Source of the DNA: JACKIC01 sp964392305
GTDB lineage: Bacteria > Planctomycetota > UBA1135 > UBA2386
Assembly: GCA_964392305.1 (NCBI GenBank)
Contig: CAYMPV010000016.1
Coordinates: 81,308-145,307 of the forward strand
Length of the DNA stretch: 64,000 nt
Direction: 5' to 3'
Part shown: positions 1-8,150 of the stretch, one piece after another
How the letters are laid out: each line of letters starts with the position of its first letter
How positions within the stretch are numbered: the first letter of the stretch is position 1
Program-made: the position numbers and the translations under genes
Notes under the pieces: model-generated
The model's input: only the letters and a program-made list of their open reading frames with translations
Told to the model about the DNA's origin: nothing
Databases searched by the model: none

Positions 1-263
1 ACGAACCCAGCGTCAAGGCGCTGGTCAACAAGGTGCGTTTGGGCGAACTCGACGCCGGCGTCGTCTATGCGACCGACGTCGCAGCGGCCGCGGTGGGAGT
101 GAGCGCGGTGGCGGTGCCCGATGAGTTCGACGTGCAGGCGCGGTATCCGATCGCGGTCGCGACGACGGGTGGACATCGCGAGGGCGGCGCGCGTTTCGTC
201 GCGTTCGTGCTGTCGCCGGCGGGTCAGCAGATCCTGCGCGATTTCGGGTTCGGTGCGCCGTGA
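1..263 (+). CDS. modA: Molybdate ABC transporter substrate-binding protein, 3' end only
   Basis: This is the C-terminal part (about 86 residues) of a periplasmic binding protein; the start lies before the window. The reading frame begins at base 3 and stops at 261-263. The end shows the usual pattern of this family: a stretch reporting 'DAGVVYATD', then 'YPIAVATTGG', then a final helix 'FVAFVLSPAGQQILRDFGF'. Its stop overlaps the GTG start of the permease gene by 4 bases, so the three genes modA, modB and modC form one coupled operon. The molybdate assignment is inferred from the ModB and ModC genes behind it; tungstate or a related oxyanion is possible. Confidence 0.8.
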   Translation, partial: EPSVKALVNKVRLGELDAGVVYATDVAAAAVGVSAVAVPDEFDVQARYPIAVATTGGHREGGARFVAFVLSPAGQQILRDFGFGAP

Positions 264-1048
264 AGGCCCGGCGCCCGCGACCTGCGCTGCTGTGGCTGCC
301 CGCCAGCTTGGGGGCGCTGTTCTTCGTGCTGCCCCTGCTCGGCCTGCTCTCGCGCGCGCCGTGGGCTGAGTTCGCTGACCAACTGCTCGCGCCCCCGGTG
401 CTGCAGGCGCTGTGGCTGTCGCTGCGCTGCGCCGCTGCGGCCACCCTGCTGACGCTGGTGTTCGGCCTGCCGCTGGCCGCATGGCTCGCCGTCGCCGCGG
501 GCCCGTGGCGCACCGCGGTGCGCGTGCTCGTGACCCTGCCGATGGTGTTGCCGCCCGTGGTCGGTGGTGTGGCATTGCTGCTGGCATACGGCCGCCGCGG
601 TCTGCTGGGGCAATGGCTCGACGCGTGGTTCGGGCTGGTGCTGCCCTTCTCGCCCGCGGGCGTGGTGCTGGCGGCGACCTACGTGGCGATGCCGTTCTTC
701 GTGTTGACCGTCGAAGCCGGGTTGCGATCGTTCGATCAACGTTACGCCGACGCGGCGGCATCCCTGGGCGCCGGCCCGTGGCGCGTGTTCACGCGCGTCA
801 CGCTGCCGATGATCGCACCCTCGTTGGGCGCCGGCCTCGTCGTCGCATTCGCGCGGGCGCTCGGCGAATTCGGGGCCACGATCACCTTCGCCGGCAACCT
901 CGCCGGGCAGACGCGCACCATGCCGCTCGCCGTCTACCAGGCGCTGCAGACCGACCCGCAGGGCGCGATCGTGCTCAGCGTGGTGCTGGTGATGGTCGCG
1001 GCGCTGCTCCTGTTCCTGCTCCGGCGCCATTGGTTGCGAGTCGCATGA
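260..1048 (+). CDS. modB: Molybdate ABC transporter permease
   Basis: Inner-membrane permease of 262 aa that forms the channel for molybdate import together with ModA and the ATPase ModC. The protein has about five hydrophobic segments (for instance residues 10-30, 55-80 and 90-115) and the family's EAA loop, where it couples to the ATPase, around 'DAAASLGAGPWRVFTRVTLP'. The motif 'ALGEFGATITFAGN' near residue 205 is typical of ModB/CysT-type permeases. The GTG start overlaps the modA stop (GTGA), and the stop overlaps the modC start (ATGA). The length is normal for ModB. Confidence 0.9.
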   Translation: MKARRPRPALLWLPASLGALFFVLPLLGLLSRAPWAEFADQLLAPPVLQALWLSLRCAAAATLLTLVFGLPLAAWLAVAAGPWRTAVRVLVTLPMVLPPVVGGVALLLAYGRRGLLGQWLDAWFGLVLPFSPAGVVLAATYVAMPFFVLTVEAGLRSFDQRYADAAASLGAGPWRVFTRVTLPMIAPSLGAGLVVAFARALGEFGATITFAGNLAGQTRTMPLAVYQALQTDPQGAIVLSVVLVMVAALLLFLLRRHWLRVA

Positions 1049-2097
1049 ACCTGTTCGCCGACTTCACCGCCGCCAACGGCGACTTCGAGTTCGCGGCCGA
1101 CCTGCAGGTGGGCGGCGGCGAGACCGTGGCGCTGGTCGGACCCAATGGTGCGGGCAAGACTTCGGTGCTGCGTGCGATCGCCGGGCTGCTGCCCATCGAC
1201 CGCGGCGTGATCCGCTTCGGTGAACAGGTGCTCGACGATGGTCACGCTGCAGCGTTCGTGCCCCCCGAGGCGCGCAGCGTGGGTTTCGTCTTCCAGCAGC
1301 CGCTGTTGTTTCCGCACCTGTCGGTGTTGGGCAACGTCGCGTTCGGCCTGATCGCGCGAGGCATGCCGCGGCGCACCGCGAACGCACTCGCAGCCGGCTG
1401 GCTCGAGCGCGTCGGCCTCGCCGAACGGTCGCGCGCTCGACCCGACGAGCTCTCCGGCGGCCAGGCGCAGCGTGTCGCGCTCGCGCGCGCGCTGGCGACC
1501 ACGCCCCGCATCTTGCTGCTCGACGAACCGCTCGCCGCCGCCGACGCCTCGGCGCGCCTCGACCTGCGCCGCGAGCTGCGCAACCATCTGCAGCAGTTCG
1601 CCGGCGTGCGTCTGCTCGTCGCCCACGACGCCGTCGACGCGTTCGCGCTCGCCGATCGCATCGTCGTCGTCGAGCAGGGTCGCGTGGTGCAGGCCGGCAC
1701 CGTCGCCGCGATCTGCGGCAGCCCGCGGTCGCGTTACGTCGCCGACCTGGTCGGCCTGAACTGCTTCTCGGGAACGGCCCGCGCCGGCGTCATCGAACTG
1801 CCCAACGGCGCCACGCTGGTCGCGGCCGGTGCGCGCGACGGTCCGGTGTTCGCCACCGTGCATCCGCACGCGATCTCGCTGTTCCGCGAGCGGCCGTCGG
1901 GGTCGCCGCGCAACGTCTGGCGGGCGCCCGTGCTCGGCATCGAACCCGCGCTCGATTGCCAACGGGTGCGCCTGGGCGGGGACGTTCCCCTGGTCGCCGA
2001 GGTGACGGCGCGCGCCGTCAGCGAACTGCAGCTGGCCGAGGGCGGCGAGGTCTGGGTCGCGCTGAAGGCGACCGAGGTGCGCGTGCAGGCTGGCTGA
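1045..2097 (+). CDS. modC: Molybdate ABC transporter ATP-binding protein
   Basis: Cytoplasmic ATPase of 350 aa that powers molybdate import. The nucleotide-binding domain has Walker A 'GPNGAGKT' (about residues 32-39), signature 'LSGGQAQRVALARA', Walker B 'ILLLDEPLAAAD' and the H-loop 'VAHDAVDA'. The C-terminal 110 residues form a MOP-like regulatory domain, ending in 'VSELQLAEGGEVWVALKATEV', as in other ModC proteins. The ATG overlaps the modB stop by ATGA, which fixes the start. The gene is convergent with the SWIB gene, 66 bases away. Confidence 0.9.
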   Translation: MNLFADFTAANGDFEFAADLQVGGGETVALVGPNGAGKTSVLRAIAGLLPIDRGVIRFGEQVLDDGHAAAFVPPEARSVGFVFQQPLLFPHLSVLGNVAFGLIARGMPRRTANALAAGWLERVGLAERSRARPDELSGGQAQRVALARALATTPRILLLDEPLAAADASARLDLRRELRNHLQQFAGVRLLVAHDAVDAFALADRIVVVEQGRVVQAGTVAAICGSPRSRYVADLVGLNCFSGTARAGVIELPNGATLVAAGARDGPVFATVHPHAISLFRERPSGSPRNVWRAPVLGIEPALDCQRVRLGGDVPLVAEVTARAVSELQLAEGGEVWVALKATEVRVQAG

Positions 2098-2120
2098 GTT
2101 CCGCCTGTGCCTGCGCGGCC

Positions 2121-2150
2121 AGCCCGAGTCTGGCCAGCCCGAGTCTGGCC
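2121..2150. repeat. 15-bp perfect tandem duplication between modC and the SWIB gene
   Basis: The unit AGCCCGAGTCTGGCC occurs twice head to tail in the short gap between the convergent modC and SWIB genes. No function is evident. It could be slippage, or part of a bidirectional termination region. Confidence 0.6.
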
Positions 2151-2163
2151 GCTCGCGCCGCGC

Positions 2164-2448
2164 TCAGATCTTCTTGATGTGCGCCGAGACCAGCTTGGTC
2201 ATCTCGAACATCGTGACCGTCTCCTTGCCACCGAACACCGGCTTGAGGGCCGCGTCGGCGTGGATGTTGGTCTTGACCTTCTGGTCCTGCAGGCCGTTCT
2301 TCTTGATGTAGTCCCACAGGCGCTTGGTGATCTCGCTGCGCGGGATCGGATCGCTGCCGACCACGGCGGCGAGGGCCGCGTCCGGCTGGACGGGCTTCAT
2401 CAGGGCGGGGTTGGCCTTCTTCTTCTTGTCGGGCTCTTGGCTGGTCAT
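2164..2448 (-). CDS. SWIB/MDM2-domain mini-protein
   Basis: A 94-aa protein that is almost entirely one SWIB domain. A lysine-rich N-terminus (residues 8-14) leads into 'PIPRSEITKRLWDYIKKNGLQD' and the conserved segment 'DAALKPVFGGKETVTMFEMT', ending in 'VSAHIKKI'. Stand-alone SWIB proteins are known from chlamydiae and planctomycetes and are presumed to act in chromatin or DNA topology; their precise role in bacteria is not established. The ATG at 2448 starts right at the lysine-rich leader. A longer N-terminal extension is possible in frame, but its arginine/proline-rich composition looks like shadow sequence. No clear ribosome binding site was seen. Confidence 0.85.
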   Translation of the reverse strand: MTSQEPDKKKKANPALMKPVQPDAALAAVVGSDPIPRSEITKRLWDYIKKNGLQDQKVKTNIHADAALKPVFGGKETVTMFEMTKLVSAHIKKI

Positions 2449-2764
2449 CGGTGGTTGTTCGGTGGGGGCTTGGCGCCGCTTCGTTCGTCGGCGCGTGGCG
2501 GGGGGCACCAACTGCGGTGCGTCGCCCGAAGGATGATGGCGGGCGGGGGGCCGGTCGCAAGGCGCAGGGCGGATCTTCGGCAGAAACTGGGGTGGCCAGC
2601 GCCGCGGGAACGGGCCTCCGGTTCTCTGCGTCGTTTTCGGTTGCCCTACGGGCGCCAGCCCTGCGCCAAACGGCTGACTTGACGATCGGGCAAGCGCGCG
2701 ACAAGCTTCCGCGCGGAGTGGAGCGCCTGCATTGACTGCAGGCCCGCGCCCAGGCAGGCGTCCC
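2449..2764. other. Intergenic region between the divergent SWIB and kinase genes
   Basis: About 316 bases with no convincing gene. It must hold the promoters of both divergent genes. A TTGACTTGACG stretch near 2672-2682 could supply a -35 element for the kinase operon, but no good -10 element follows at the right distance. Confidence 0.5.
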
Positions 2765-5284
2765 ATGGACTCGACCGTCGGGCTGGATTCCGCGGCGTCA
2801 TCGTCATCAGAGACTCTCGTCGAGTCCCTGCTGGTGGAGCTGTTGGCATTGCCCGTGGACGAGCGCGAAGACGCCTTGTTGGCCAGCTGCCGGCTGCATC
2901 CTCGCCTAGCCCCGACGCTGCTGCGGCGCATGGCCCTGCTGTGCGACCTGCTGCCGCCGCTCGACGGGAACCAAGGAACGCAGCGCTTCCACCGTTTCGC
3001 ATTGCAGCGGCGGCTCGACGGCGGAACGGCCGAGGTCTACGTCGCGACCGACCTTGCGAATGGCGCGGAGGTCCTGCTGAAGCTGTTGCGCCATCCCGCC
3101 CTGTTGGATCCGGCTGCGCGCCGCAGCCTCGAGCGCGAGGCCTTCGCCGCGGCGCGGCTGGATCATCCGGGCATCGGCAAGGTGCTGGAGATCGGCGAGT
3201 TCGAAGGCGTGCCCTACCTGGTGCAGGCGTTCGTCGAAGGCATCTCGCTCGCGGAATGGCTCGATCGGCATCGCCGGGGCGGCGCTTTGCGCCAAAGGGG
3301 TGGGCTGGCGCTCACGGACATCGACCTCGTGCTGGGCTGGCTCGAAGGGATCGCGCGGGCGCTGCACGTGGCGCACCAGCACGGGCTGGTCCATCGCGAC
3401 GTCAAGCCGTCGAACATCCTGCTGCCGTTCCGGGGTCGGCCGCTGCTGCTCGATTTCGGCATGTGCCAGGAGATCGCGCCGTCGTCCGGCTCCGCCCGCA
3501 CGCCGACGCCGGTCGGCGGCACGCTCGCCTACATGGCGCCAGAGCTGTTGGCGCCGCGGGAACGTCCGGTCGGGCCGGCCGCCGACATTCACGCGCTGGG
3601 GGTCACGCTGTTCGAGGCCGTGACGCTGCGTCTTCCCTATTCCGGTGCCGACGATCAGCAACTCAGCCGCGCCATCCTGCTGCAGGCGCCGCCGACCAGG
3701 CGGCAGTGCCCTCGGCATCCGCGCGGCATCCATCGGGTGATCGCCTGTGCCATGGCCAAGGCCGCGTGGGAACGGTATCCGTCGGCCGAGGCGTTCGCCG
3801 ACGACCTCGCGCGCCTGCGCCGCGGCGAACCGGTTGCGCCGCCGTGCCCGCCTTGGGTCACGCGATGGGCTCGCTGGTGCGTCGCGCGGCGGCACCTGCT
3901 CTGGGCCTCGCTGTTGCTGGTGATGCCGCTACTGGTTCTCGTGTTCGCCGAGCACTCCCTCGCGGAGGTCAAGGACCCCGACCTCGAGCTGATGGCGATC
4001 TCCTCGCGCCTCGCCGTGGCAAACGCACACGCGGACGAACTGGTGCCCGGCCGCCCCGACCAGGTCCCGGCGATGCGGCGCTGGCTGACCGAGGAGGGTG
4101 AGCCGCTCGGAGCGACGCTGCCAGCGCTGCAATCGCGCCTCGCCGAGCTGCGCCGCAGCGCTCTCCCCGACCCGGCGGTCCTCGCGGTGCTCGTCGCCGT
4201 CGAGGCGCAGCTCGTGCAGTTCGTCGCCGGCGCGCGCGGCGCATTGCCGCGTATGCGCGAACGCCTCGCGTGGGCGCTGGGGGCCGAGGAGCTGACCCTC
4301 CGTGCGCCGGCCCAGGCTTGGCGCGACACCATCGAGGCGGTCGCGGCGGATCCGCGGTATCTCGGTTTGCGTCTGCGTCCCATGCTCGAGCTGGTGCCGC
4401 TCGGGCCGGACCCTCAATCGGGGTTGTTCGAGTTCTATCATCCTCGCTCGGCGTGGACGGGTTCGCTGTCCGTACATCGCGACCCCAAGTCCAAGAAGCT
4501 CGTGCTGCACGACATGTGCGGTCTCGTGTTCGTGCTGATTCCCCCAGGAACCTGCCGCATCGGGGAGCAGCACGAGGACCCGCTGCGGCCGCGCTACGAC
4601 CTGACGGCGGCCGTCTATTCGGAACCATTCGAGTTCGCGTTCGATGCGTTCCTGATCTCCAAGTACGAGATGACCCAGGTGCAGTGGCTGCACCTCGCCG
4701 GCGAGAATCCCTCCACGTTCCGCATCGGCCGGAGTTGCTACGGGGACACCGAGGTCGGCTACCGGCATCCCGTCGAGTCGGTGTCCGCCGCGGATTGCGA
4801 CGAGCTGCTGCGCGAGTTCGGTCTCGTGCTGCCGACCGACGCGCAGTGGGAGTATGCCTGCGGAGCCCGCGCCGACACGCGTTGGTTCTTCGGTGACGAA
4901 CCCGATGGGCTCAGCGTCTTCGGCAACATCGACGATCAGGCCCACGCTCACCTGCTCGGTCTGCGCGGCGGCGCCCCCGGCGATGACGGCATGACCACGC
5001 CGGCGCCGGTGGGCCGCTATCTCGCCAACCCCTTCGGCCTGCACGACGTCTACGGCAACGTCGCGGAGTGGTGCCGCGACACCTGCGCGGATCACGCAGT
5101 CAGCGCGCCGATGCCCAAGGATGGATTCCGGATGCCGCCCGAGCCGAGCGGCATCCGCGCCTTCAGGGGCGGCCACTACGGCCAGCACGTGCCCACGTCG
5201 CGCCGACTCGGGGCTGCGCCGGACCTGCGCAGCCAATCCCTCGGGCTGCGGCCGGCGATGGCGCTGACGGAGGCCTCGCGGTGA
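2765..5284 (+). CDS. Transmembrane Ser/Thr protein kinase with C-terminal SUMF1/FGE-type domain
   Basis: An 839-aa receptor-like kinase. After an acidic N-terminal region, a kinase domain spans about residues 75-365, with 'HRDVKPSNILL' as catalytic loop (about 210-220), 'DFGMCQ' as Mg-binding motif (about 229) and 'MAPELL' as the APE-type motif. One transmembrane helix lies at about 377-396. The last 250 residues (from about 587) form a formylglycine-generating-enzyme/SUMF1-type domain with the family hallmarks 'KYEMTQVQWLHLAG', 'LPTDAQWEYACGA', 'FGLHDVYGNVAEWCRDT' and 'FRGGHY'. In planctomycetes such domains are usually binding modules rather than active enzymes. The ATG at 2765 was chosen; upstream in-frame TTG codons would only add a proline/arginine tail. 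Its stop overlaps the next kinase start. Confidence 0.85.
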   Translation: MDSTVGLDSAASSSSETLVESLLVELLALPVDEREDALLASCRLHPRLAPTLLRRMALLCDLLPPLDGNQGTQRFHRFALQRRLDGGTAEVYVATDLANGAEVLLKLLRHPALLDPAARRSLEREAFAAARLDHPGIGKVLEIGEFEGVPYLVQAFVEGISLAEWLDRHRRGGALRQRGGLALTDIDLVLGWLEGIARALHVAHQHGLVHRDVKPSNILLPFRGRPLLLDFGMCQEIAPSSGSARTPTPVGGTLAYMAPELLAPRERPVGPAADIHALGVTLFEAVTLRLPYSGADDQQLSRAILLQAPPTRRQCPRHPRGIHRVIACAMAKAAWERYPSAEAFADDLARLRRGEPVAPPCPPWVTRWARWCVARRHLLWASLLLVMPLLVLVFAEHSLAEVKDPDLELMAISSRLAVANAHADELVPGRPDQVPAMRRWLTEEGEPLGATLPALQSRLAELRRSALPDPAVLAVLVAVEAQLVQFVAGARGALPRMRERLAWALGAEELTLRAPAQAWRDTIEAVAADPRYLGLRLRPMLELVPLGPDPQSGLFEFYHPRSAWTGSLSVHRDPKSKKLVLHDMCGLVFVLIPPGTCRIGEQHEDPLRPRYDLTAAVYSEPFEFAFDAFLISKYEMTQVQWLHLAGENPSTFRIGRSCYGDTEVGYRHPVESVSAADCDELLREFGLVLPTDAQWEYACGARADTRWFFGDEPDGLSVFGNIDDQAHAHLLGLRGGAPGDDGMTTPAPVGRYLANPFGLHDVYGNVAEWCRDTCADHAVSAPMPKDGFRMPPEPSGIRAFRGGHYGQHVPTSRRLGAAPDLRSQSLGLRPAMALTEASR

Positions 5285-7398
5285 ACGTCGTCAGCGATCC
5301 GATCCGCTTCGGCCCCTACGAGCTGCTCGAGCCGCTCGGCGGCGGCATGGGGATCGTCTATCGCGCGCGCCGCACGGGTGAGGCTGGCGAGATCGCGGTG
5401 AAGCTGCTGCGCCAGGAGAGACTGCTGGACGGCAGTGCGCGCGCGAGGTTCGCGCGGGAATTGAACACGCTGCGGCGTCTGCGGCATCCACGGATCTGCC
5501 CTGTGCTCGAGGCCGGAGAGATCGACGGTATGCCCTACTTCTGCATGCCACTGCTGCGTGGGCGCTCCTTGGCCGCGCAGCTCGAGCTGGCGCGGCGGGA
5601 CGGATCGGAACGGTTGCAGTTGCGACCGGCGAGCGAGCGGGCGAACTGGCAGGAGGTCGTTCGTTTCGTGGCCACGGCGGCCGACGCGCTGGCCGCCGCG
5701 CACGCCGAAGGATTCGTGCACCGCGACATCAAGCCGGCGAACCTGTGGGTCGACGAACACGGTGAGGCGCTGCTGCTCGACTTCGGCCTTGCGCGCGATC
5801 CTGCGGAGCGCCTGCGGCACCTGACACGCACAGGGCAGGTCGTCGGCACCCCGGCCTACCTTGCGCCCGAACAGCTCGATCCGCGGCTCGGCCCGGTCGG
5901 TCCGCACGCCGACGTCTACGGTCTGGGGGCCGTTCTCTACGAGGCGCTGACGCTGCGTCAGCCGTTCGAAGGGCGCTCGCGCGCCGAGCTGTTCGCCAAA
6001 ATCATCGCGGGTGGATGCTGTGACCTGTGCCGGCGCCGCCCGGACGTGCCGGCGGCCGTGGCCGACATCGTCGCCGTGGCCATGGCTCGTCGCCAGCGCC
6101 ATCGATATCCCGACGCAGCGTCGCTGGCTGCGGATCTGCGGCGTGCGGTGGAGGGCCGGCCGCTGCGGGCCCGCCTTCTGTCGTTGCCGCAGCGATTCGT
6201 CGAGCGTGCCGCGCGCCGGCCGGTGATGGCCGGGATCGCGGTGTGCGTGGTCGTCTCGATCGCGCTCGGTGCTCTCGCGACCGCCCGCCTGGTGCATTCT
6301 GCGCGGATGGCGGCCTCCGGCATACGCGTGCGGCAGGAGTGGTCATGGCTCGGGCGCGCGAAGCTCGCCGAAGCGAGCTACCTTCGGTTGCCGCCCGGGT
6401 GGCCGCAACATCGCGGCGAGTTGACGGACTGGCTGCAGGAGTTCGGTCGGCCGCTGCTGCAGGCCGCGCCGCTCGACGACCCGTCGGGTGCGCCGCTTCG
6501 CGATGTCGTCATGCGCGCCGTCGCCGACGTCGAGCAGCGCCTTGCGTTCGCGGCGATGCTGGAACGACGCGCAACGACCGAGGATCCGGCGTGGCGCCGC
6601 GCGGCCGACGAGCTGGCTTGCGATCCGCGATTCGCCGGCTTCGACCTCTGTCCACAACCGGGCCTCGTGCCACTCGGGCGCGATCCTTCCGGCCTGCAGG
6701 AGTTCCTCGATCTCGCCTCGTGCGAGCCCGGCTCCGAGCCGCCGCAGCGCGATGCGATCGGGTGCCTGCAGCTCGTTGCAGGACACGGAATCGTGTTCGT
6801 GCTGCTGCCTGGTGGAGCCGCGCTGGGCAGCGGCGTCGGGCCACGTGCGTCGGCACTCCCGTTCCTGACCGCCAAACACGAGTTGACGCGCGCGCAATAC
6901 GCGCGGTTGTCCGGCGGCGTCGATCCCAGCGCGAAGGCGATCGGGTTCGTCTGGGATGGGGAACCTCAGACCGTGCAGCACCCGGTGGATCGGATCCGAT
7001 ACGCCGACCTGCGGCTGGTGCTCGGGCGTTTCGGGCACTGCGTGCCGACGCTCGCCGAGTGGCAGCTCGCTGCCGCCGCCGCGGGTGGACGTTCCGCGAC
7101 CGAAACCGTGGGCAACTTCGACGATGCCTCGTCGCCGCGACCGGACGGGTTCCGACACGCCGCGCCGGTCGGCTCCTTTCCGGCCGATGCGTTCGGCCTG
7201 CACGACATCCTGGGCAACCAGATCGAGTTGTGCGTTGCGGAGGAGGAAGGTGTGCCCGTCGAAACCGAGCCGACGCTGCTGTTGTGCGGCGGCGGCTACG
7301 GCAGTCGGCCGTGGCGCATCGACGAGGCGTCCACGGCGATCCCGGGTCAGCGCATGGGTGGGGTCGGAGTGCGTCCGGTCCGGAGGCTGTTGCCATGA
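5281..7398 (+). CDS. Second Ser/Thr kinase with transmembrane helix and degenerate SUMF1-type domain
   Basis: A 705-aa paralogue of the preceding kinase, started by a GTG inside the GTGA overlap. The kinase domain has glycine loop 'GGGMGIVYRA', lysine motif 'EIAVKLL', 'HRDIKPANLW' (about residue 147), 'DFGLAR' (about 167) and 'LAPEQL'. A transmembrane helix lies near 315-335. The C-terminal region (about 500-700) still shows SUMF1-like landmarks ('KHELTRAQYARLSGG', 'VPTLAEWQLAAAAAGG', 'FGLHDILGNQIELCV', 'GGGYGSR') but is shorter, and the usual W-C of 'AEWC' is replaced by 'IELC'. This suggests a ligand-binding role that has diverged from the first kinase. It is coupled by ATGA to the sigma factor. 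Confidence 0.83.
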   Translation: MNVVSDPIRFGPYELLEPLGGGMGIVYRARRTGEAGEIAVKLLRQERLLDGSARARFARELNTLRRLRHPRICPVLEAGEIDGMPYFCMPLLRGRSLAAQLELARRDGSERLQLRPASERANWQEVVRFVATAADALAAAHAEGFVHRDIKPANLWVDEHGEALLLDFGLARDPAERLRHLTRTGQVVGTPAYLAPEQLDPRLGPVGPHADVYGLGAVLYEALTLRQPFEGRSRAELFAKIIAGGCCDLCRRRPDVPAAVADIVAVAMARRQRHRYPDAASLAADLRRAVEGRPLRARLLSLPQRFVERAARRPVMAGIAVCVVVSIALGALATARLVHSARMAASGIRVRQEWSWLGRAKLAEASYLRLPPGWPQHRGELTDWLQEFGRPLLQAAPLDDPSGAPLRDVVMRAVADVEQRLAFAAMLERRATTEDPAWRRAADELACDPRFAGFDLCPQPGLVPLGRDPSGLQEFLDLASCEPGSEPPQRDAIGCLQLVAGHGIVFVLLPGGAALGSGVGPRASALPFLTAKHELTRAQYARLSGGVDPSAKAIGFVWDGEPQTVQHPVDRIRYADLRLVLGRFGHCVPTLAEWQLAAAAAGGRSATETVGNFDDASSPRPDGFRHAAPVGSFPADAFGLHDILGNQIELCVAEEEGVPVETEPTLLLCGGGYGSRPWRIDEASTAIPGQRMGGVGVRPVRRLLP

Positions 7399-7982
7399 CC
7401 ACCATGGAGCATGGGCAGGGGGCGATGGGGCCGACGCCCACCCTGCGGGAACTGCTGCCGCAGCACCTGCCGCACCTCGAGCGCTATGTGCGCTCGCAGC
7501 TGCATCGCACGCTGCGCGACGCCGAGTCGGCCACCGATCTCGTCAACTCCGTCTGCGGCGACCTGCTCGAACAGGACATCCCCTTCGAGTACCGCGGCGA
7601 CGCCCAGTTCCTGACCTGGCTGCACACCGTCGTCGTCAACAAGATCAGGCAGCGGCTTCGCTTCCTGGGGGCCGGCAAGAGGGACCACCGACGGCTCGCG
7701 GTGTTCGACCCAGGCGACGGCACGGTGCAGTTCGAGCAGGTCGATCTCCGGACCCCGTCCCAGGATGCCGTGGTCCACGAGGATCTCGGCCTGCTGGACC
7801 GATCCATCAGCATGTTGCCCGAGCACTACCGGGAGCTGGTGGTGCGCGTGCATCTGCGTGGCGAGTCGCACCGACGGGTCGCGGAGGAACTGGGGCGATC
7901 GGAAGGGGCGACGCGGACCATGATGGTGCGCGCGCTGGCGAAGCTGGCCGGGATCATGGATCGGCTGCAGCAGGCCGATTGA
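7395..7982 (+). CDS. ECF-like sigma factor of the planctomycete kinase-linked type
   Basis: A 195-aa RNA polymerase sigma-70-like factor with only regions 2 and 4. Region 2 is at about residues 20-85, including 'ESATDLVNSVCGDLLEQ' and 'FLTWLHTVVVNKIRQRLR'. Region 4 is at about 135-185, including 'MLPEHYRELVVRVHLRGES' and the helix-turn-helix 'RRVAEELGRSEGATRTMMVRALAKL'. No anti-sigma gene is adjacent. Instead the start overlaps the stop of the second kinase (ATGA), so kinase signalling probably controls it. This pairing of membrane Ser/Thr kinases with an ECF sigma factor is a known planctomycete arrangement. Confidence 0.88.
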   Translation: MTTMEHGQGAMGPTPTLRELLPQHLPHLERYVRSQLHRTLRDAESATDLVNSVCGDLLEQDIPFEYRGDAQFLTWLHTVVVNKIRQRLRFLGAGKRDHRRLAVFDPGDGTVQFEQVDLRTPSQDAVVHEDLGLLDRSISMLPEHYRELVVRVHLRGESHRRVAEELGRSEGATRTMMVRALAKLAGIMDRLQQAD

Positions 7983-8150
7983 TCGTCCGCGGCGGCGCAA
8001 GCGAGTGGCCTGCTCGCGATTTTCCGATTCTGCGGTACGCGCCCTGGGCGGCGGCATTCGACGCGTGAGGGAGGGCCGTCCCGGCTCGACCGGAGCCCTC
8101 TCTTCCAACGCCCATTCGCCGCGCTCCCGCGCCGCGAGGAGATCCTATCC

